From Candidatus Hydrogenedentes bacterium CG07_land_8_20_14_0_80_42_17 (GTDB taxonomy: Bacteria; UBA8481), in the NCBI GenBank assembly GCA_002780065.1, contig PEWQ01000135.1:1-9564 (forward strand): a DNA stretch of 9,564 nucleotides, in the 5' to 3' direction. Numbering within the stretch: the first letter of the stretch is position 1; every line of letters starts with the position of its first letter. Made by a program: the position numbers and the translations under genes. A model generated the notes under the pieces. It was given only the letters and a program-made list of their open reading frames with translations, was not told the DNA's origin and ran no database searches. This document shows positions 7,228 through 9,564 of the stretch, piece by piece.

Positions 7228-7256
7228 TTGCAGACAAGAAAAGTATATGCTATTCT
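7228..7256 (+). promoter_or_regulatory. Candidate promoter of the PpiD-like gene (possibly leaderless)
   Basis: TTGCAG (7228-7233), a 17-nt spacer, then TATTCT (7251-7256). Transcription would start around 7263-7266, at or just before the ATG at 7266. This fits the absence of any Shine-Dalgarno sequence before that gene. The -35 match is weak. Confidence 0.27.
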
Positions 7257-7265
7257 CTCAAAACT

Positions 7266-8777
7266 ATGTTGAGCAAATTTAGAAATATGACCAAATGGGG
7301 CATCCTTATTATTGTAGCGGTGTTTATTATCGCTATCTTTGCTGATTGGGGCGCCAAAATGACCGGCTTGAGCATTACTCCTTATGCGATGAAGATCAAT
7401 GGCGAAAAGATTTTGTTTGATCAAATCGATGGGATTGAGTCTTCGAGAATGGAAAATAAGTCGGACTTAACCGATACCGATCGTCGAAAGATTTATAGTG
7501 GAGTGCTCGATGATATTGTGAGAGAGCATTTATCGCTTGAAGCTGCGCAGAAAATCGGAATGCTTGCGACTGAACAAGAGGTAGTGACTCAAACAAGAGA
7601 CCGTCTATTCAGAAACGAACAAGGCCAATTGGAAGCGGAAAGGTATAAGAGAGCGCGAAGAGAGGTTTCTTCCGCTGAATGGTCTCATTACGAAGATATG
7701 ATTCGGAACGATATTACACTCTGGAAGATTTTTAATTTCGTTACAGGTGGAATTGAAGTTACTCCCGCCGAATTGCGGGATTATTTCAATTTGAGATATC
7801 AGAGAGCAACACTGAGTCACATTTTAATTCGGCCTGGCGATTTTGTTCCTATTGAAAAAGCAAAAACATATTATGAAACTCATCCGGATTCTTTTATGAT
7901 TGATGAACGGATCAAGGGACGGCATATACTTTTTCCTGTAAGAAATAATATGACTCCGGCTGAAAAGCTAGAGGTCAGAAGCCGAGCCGAAGCGCTGTTG
8001 ATCCGGCTTCAGAGCGGTGAAAAGTTTGGCAATATTTTTAGTTCGGCATTGAAAGATACTTCCGGAGCAGTAATTGCTCAGGAATTGGATTGGTTTCAGA
8101 AAGGGCAGATGGTGCCTGAGTTCGAAACTGTTGCGTTTCATTGGCCTGTGAATACACCGACGAAAATTATCGAAACGCAATTTGGTTATCACGTTGCTTA
8201 TTTCGATGCGCACGAGGCGCGGCATAGACAATCCTTTGATGATGTTTCAGACGGCCTTAAAGCGGCTTTAGCCGGTGATTCAGAGATTAACAAGGCAAAG
8301 AGACTTATAGAAGATATTGCAAAGAGAATTAAGAATGGCGAATCTTTCGAGGAACTAGCGCGAAAATATTCCAGCGCAAAGAGCGGAGCGCGAGGCGGAT
8401 TGGTAGGCAATGTTATTCCTGGTGAAATGACGTCGGATCTTTATCCTGATACGAATACGCTCAAGATGGTCGGACTTGAGATGGGAACGCTCGGGGAAAA
8501 CGGAAAGGTTTATATTGACCCTGAAATTAATCGAGTGATTTTTGATCTCGAAGCAAGCAAGATTTCCGACGTGATTGTTTCTTCGCATGGTTTTCATATT
8601 GTGAGACTAGAAGCGCGAAAGCCGGCTGATCCTAAAGTTTGGGAGACTCAAATATTTTCGGTTGAAAATGAATATAGAGAATTTTTGAAGAATCAGATAT
8701 ATCAGGATTGGATAACTGAGCTTCGTAAAAAAGCAAATATAGAATATACTGAAAGCATCAGGAAGCGGCTTGAATAA
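7266..8777 (+). CDS. PpiD/SurA-like membrane-anchored peptidyl-prolyl cis-trans isomerase
   Basis: 503 residues. Layout: a short basic N-terminus and one transmembrane helix (about 11-27, WGILIIVAVFIIAIFADWG); a SurA/PpiD-type helical chaperone region (about 40-180, starting KINGEKILFDQIDG); and a parvulin domain (about 217-314) with GRHILFPV (218-225), AEALLIRLQSGEKFGNIFS, LDWFQKGQMVPEFETVAF (274-291) and IETQFGYHVAYFD (302-314). A second parvulin-like region (about 340-450) has AKRIKNGESFEELARKYS and ISDVIVSSHGFHIVRLEA, but it lacks a clear first strand and carries an insertion near 390-420, so it may be inactive. It probably helps fold exported proteins at the outer face of the inner membrane. 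E. coli PpiD is longer, about 620 residues. Tandem TAA stops (8775-8780) precede a terminator. No Shine-Dalgarno precedes the ATG; Met8 is an alternative start. Confidence 0.87.
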   Translation: MLSKFRNMTKWGILIIVAVFIIAIFADWGAKMTGLSITPYAMKINGEKILFDQIDGIESSRMENKSDLTDTDRRKIYSGVLDDIVREHLSLEAAQKIGMLATEQEVVTQTRDRLFRNEQGQLEAERYKRARREVSSAEWSHYEDMIRNDITLWKIFNFVTGGIEVTPAELRDYFNLRYQRATLSHILIRPGDFVPIEKAKTYYETHPDSFMIDERIKGRHILFPVRNNMTPAEKLEVRSRAEALLIRLQSGEKFGNIFSSALKDTSGAVIAQELDWFQKGQMVPEFETVAFHWPVNTPTKIIETQFGYHVAYFDAHEARHRQSFDDVSDGLKAALAGDSEINKAKRLIEDIAKRIKNGESFEELARKYSSAKSGARGGLVGNVIPGEMTSDLYPDTNTLKMVGLEMGTLGENGKVYIDPEINRVIFDLEASKISDVIVSSHGFHIVRLEARKPADPKVWETQIFSVENEYREFLKNQIYQDWITELRKKANIEYTESIRKRLE

Positions 8778-8788
8778 TAACTAGTGTC

Positions 8789-8824
8789 AAAAAAAAAGCG
8801 GCGAAATTGTTCGCCGCTTTTTTT
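8789..8824. terminator. Bidirectional intrinsic terminator
   Basis: GCGGCGAA (8798-8805) pairs perfectly with TTCGCCGC (8810-8817) around a 4-nt loop (ATTG). Nine A's precede and seven T's follow, so both strands end in a U tract. It lies 11 nt after the PpiD-like stop codon and 8 nt beyond the stop of the convergent 90-residue gene, serving both. Confidence 0.93.
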
Positions 8825-8832
8825 ATAAATAT

Positions 8833-9105
8833 TTACTTTTTGTCACCAATCATGATAACAAGGCATAGAGAGGACGCCACGATCAACGCATTTGTCATCG
8901 TCAATCCAAAAACGATCCAGCCAAGGATTCCCTTGATCCCATGAGATAAGTTAATTACCAAAGCGGCAACATCTTGACCTGAATTGGCGATAGCATTATT
9001 GAATATGTTGATGGTATTCAACATGAACGCTGTGCCAAGAACAAAACCAAGAATTATTGCAAGAATTGCTCCGCCAAGTAAGAACCACCTACGGACAATA
9101 GACAT
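8833..9105 (-). CDS. Small integral membrane protein of unknown function
   Basis: 90 residues, with no family recognised. A basic start (MSIVRRW) is followed by a hydrophobic helix (about 7-30, FLLGGAILAIILGFVLGTAFML) with several small residues. Next is an amphipathic, mostly polar stretch (about 31-52, NTINIFNNAIANSGQDVAALVIN). A second long hydrophobic region follows (about 57-86, IKGILGWIVFGLTMTNALIVASSLCLVIMIG), which could be one long or two short helices, and the protein ends DKK. The glycine spacing in the first helix suggests helix packing, perhaps as an oligomer, but that is inference. The ATG at 9105-9103 has AGGAGG (9119-9114) 8 nt upstream, the TAA stop abuts a strong terminator, and a promoter with a perfect -35 lies upstream. 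It therefore looks like a real single-gene transcript. Confidence 0.78.
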   Translation of the reverse strand: MSIVRRWFLLGGAILAIILGFVLGTAFMLNTINIFNNAIANSGQDVAALVINLSHGIKGILGWIVFGLTMTNALIVASSLCLVIMIGDKK

Positions 9106-9125
9106 ATAGTAACCCTCCTATAGTT

Positions 9126-9153
9126 TTCAAGTCTTCAATAAAGAAGTCTTGAA
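9126..9153 (-). promoter_or_regulatory. 5'UTR hairpin next to the Shine-Dalgarno sequence
   Basis: TTCAAG-T-CTTC (9126-9136) and GAAG-T-CTTGAA (9143-9153) form an 11-position stem with one central mismatch and a 6-nt loop. In the mRNA of the 90-residue membrane protein it ends about 6 nt before AGGAGG. It could tune translation or protect the transcript; nothing shows a ligand. Confidence 0.4.
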
Positions 9154-9197
9154 GTTATCCGACAACAACTTGAATATTTAATGTCGAAACTCATTAA

Positions 9198-9226
9198 TAA
9201 ATATGATAATTAGATAGAGATGTCAA
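9198..9226 (-). promoter_or_regulatory. Promoter of the 90-residue membrane protein gene
   Basis: On the minus strand a perfect TTGACA (9226-9221) is followed after 17 nt by TATTTA (9203-9198). The predicted leader is about 85 nt and contains the 9126-9153 hairpin. Confidence 0.5.
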
Positions 9227-9320
9227 CTATTTTTTCTGCTGTACGAATTAGAGGGACACAATACCTAATTCCAACTGAACCCGCTCAACCTCATCCTCAT
9301 TCATCACTCATCATTTTTTC

Positions 9321-9368
9321 AGATTGCTTTGTCGCGATGACTCAGCGAGTCCGCTCCTTGCAATGACA
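9321..9368. repeat. Intergenic palindromic repeat of the TCATTGCnAGGAGCG...GCAATCT type
   Basis: Read on the minus strand the element begins TGTCATTGCAAGGAGCGG and ends with CGCGACAAAGCAATCT. Its centre is a perfect hairpin, GACTC (9339-9343), AGC, GAGTC (9347-9351). The outer ends ATTGC (9323-9327) and GCAAT (9360-9364) are also inverted. Elements with these ends recur between genes in many unrelated bacteria; I state this from memory of genome sequences, not from a search. It carries no gene. Confidence 0.6.
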
Positions 9369-9376
9369 CATGAAAA

Positions 9377-9431
9377 GGCGTCCTTTGACGCGTGGCGTCC
9401 TCTGACGCGTGGCGTCCTCTGACGCGTGGCG
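9377..9431. repeat. Tandem repeat A, 17-bp unit, three copies
   Basis: Unit GGCGTCCTCTGACGCGT occurs at 9377-9393 (one change, CTT for CTC), 9394-9410 and 9411-9427, with a fourth GGCG beginning at 9428. GACGC and GCGTC flank GTG at each junction, so neighbouring units can form small hairpins. It directly abuts tandem repeat B. Confidence 0.93.
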
Positions 9432-9487
9432 CCTGTGCCTCCATGCGTAGAGCCTGTGCCTCCATGCGTAGAGCCTGTGCCTCCATG
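9431..9487. repeat. Tandem repeat B, 21-bp unit, 2.7 copies
   Basis: The unit starts GCCTGTGCCTCCATG and ends CGTAGA. Copies lie at 9431-9451 and 9452-9472, and a 15-bp partial copy at 9473-9487. The full copies are identical. Minus-strand reading frames through A and B give only low-complexity HGGTGST-like repeats and are not genes. Confidence 0.93.
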
Positions 9488-9497
9488 ACGAGTTATA

Positions 9498-9564
9498 ATA
9501 TTTGAAATTGCAAATTGGAAAGTGCAAATTGAAAATTTTATTTTTCCAATTTTCATTTTTCAAT
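9498..9564. repeat. AT-rich low-complexity block with inverted and direct repeats
   Basis: Built of short variants of CAAATTG/GAAAATT. TGCAAATTG-like units recur at 9509-9517 and 9524-9531. AAATTGGAAA (9512-9521) is inverted as TTTCCAATTT (9543-9552), and ATTGAAAA (9528-9535) is inverted at 9557-9564. The block runs to the window edge and may continue. Confidence 0.6.

Larger units (their letters stand above)
9106..9564. other. Gene-free region
   Basis: 459 nt without a credible coding region. From left to right it holds the leader and promoter of the 90-residue membrane protein (to about 9226), about 95 nt of plain sequence with CATC/CATT-rich runs (9227-9320), and then the repeat cluster. 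No tRNA, transposase or integrase remnant is visible. Confidence 0.7.

Noticed and set aside
9377-9487. CRISPR array
   Set aside because: The units are contiguous with no unique spacers, and no cas gene is present.
9311-9563. Two minus-strand frames through the repeats (HGGTGSTHGGTGST... and WRHRLYAWRHRLYA...)
   Set aside because: They are products of the tandem repeats with no ribosome site; low-complexity, overlapping each other in different frames.

Overview
The window looks like a piece of chromosome from an uncultured, probably diderm, anaerobic or facultative bacterium. By eye its GC content is in the low 40s. The diderm reading rests on a membrane-anchored SurA/PpiD-type peptidyl-prolyl isomerase and on a partial predicted lipoprotein. 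The mix of genes, together with intergenic arrays of short palindromic and tandem repeats, recalls genomes of the FCB group or of candidate phyla such as Zixibacteria. That is only an impression; there is no rRNA or other phylogenetic marker here.

Layout. (a) Positions 1-1752, minus strand: a DUF2079-family polytopic membrane protein, followed after 14 nt by the N-terminal part of a predicted lipoprotein that runs off the left edge. (b) Positions 1997-4170, plus strand: two genes overlapping by 4 nt. They encode a PduS-type flavin/Fe-S oxidoreductase (SLBB domain, two 4Fe-4S clusters, C-terminal barrel-sandwich domain) and a divergent MEMO-family protein that starts with TTG. (c) Positions 7125-4205, minus strand: four genes in a compact run, namely a MaoC-like (R)-specific hydratase, a membrane-anchored TPR protein, an EamA/DMT transporter and a small lysine-rich protein of unknown function. 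The first three overlap one another. (d) Positions 7266-8777, plus strand: a PpiD/SurA-like protein with an N-terminal anchor and two parvulin regions, divergent from the MaoC operon. (e) Positions 8833-9105, minus strand: a 90-residue membrane protein of unknown function, converging on the PpiD-like gene across a nearly perfect bidirectional terminator. (f) Positions 9106-9564: no gene. This stretch holds a promoter and a 5'UTR hairpin for the small membrane gene, then a cluster of three different repeat types.

How the genes work together. The PduS-like/MEMO pair is the most interesting unit. The 4-nt overlap points to translational coupling, and a flavin/Fe-S electron carrier next to a MEMO protein (a family otherwise linked to radical-SAM and AMMECR1 partners) suggests a redox job. 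No microcompartment shell, cobalamin enzyme or radical SAM gene is present in the window. The MaoC-TPR-EamA run looks transcriptionally coupled but has no obvious common pathway. I did not see CRISPR arrays, transposases, tRNA or rRNA genes, or recognisable phage genes.
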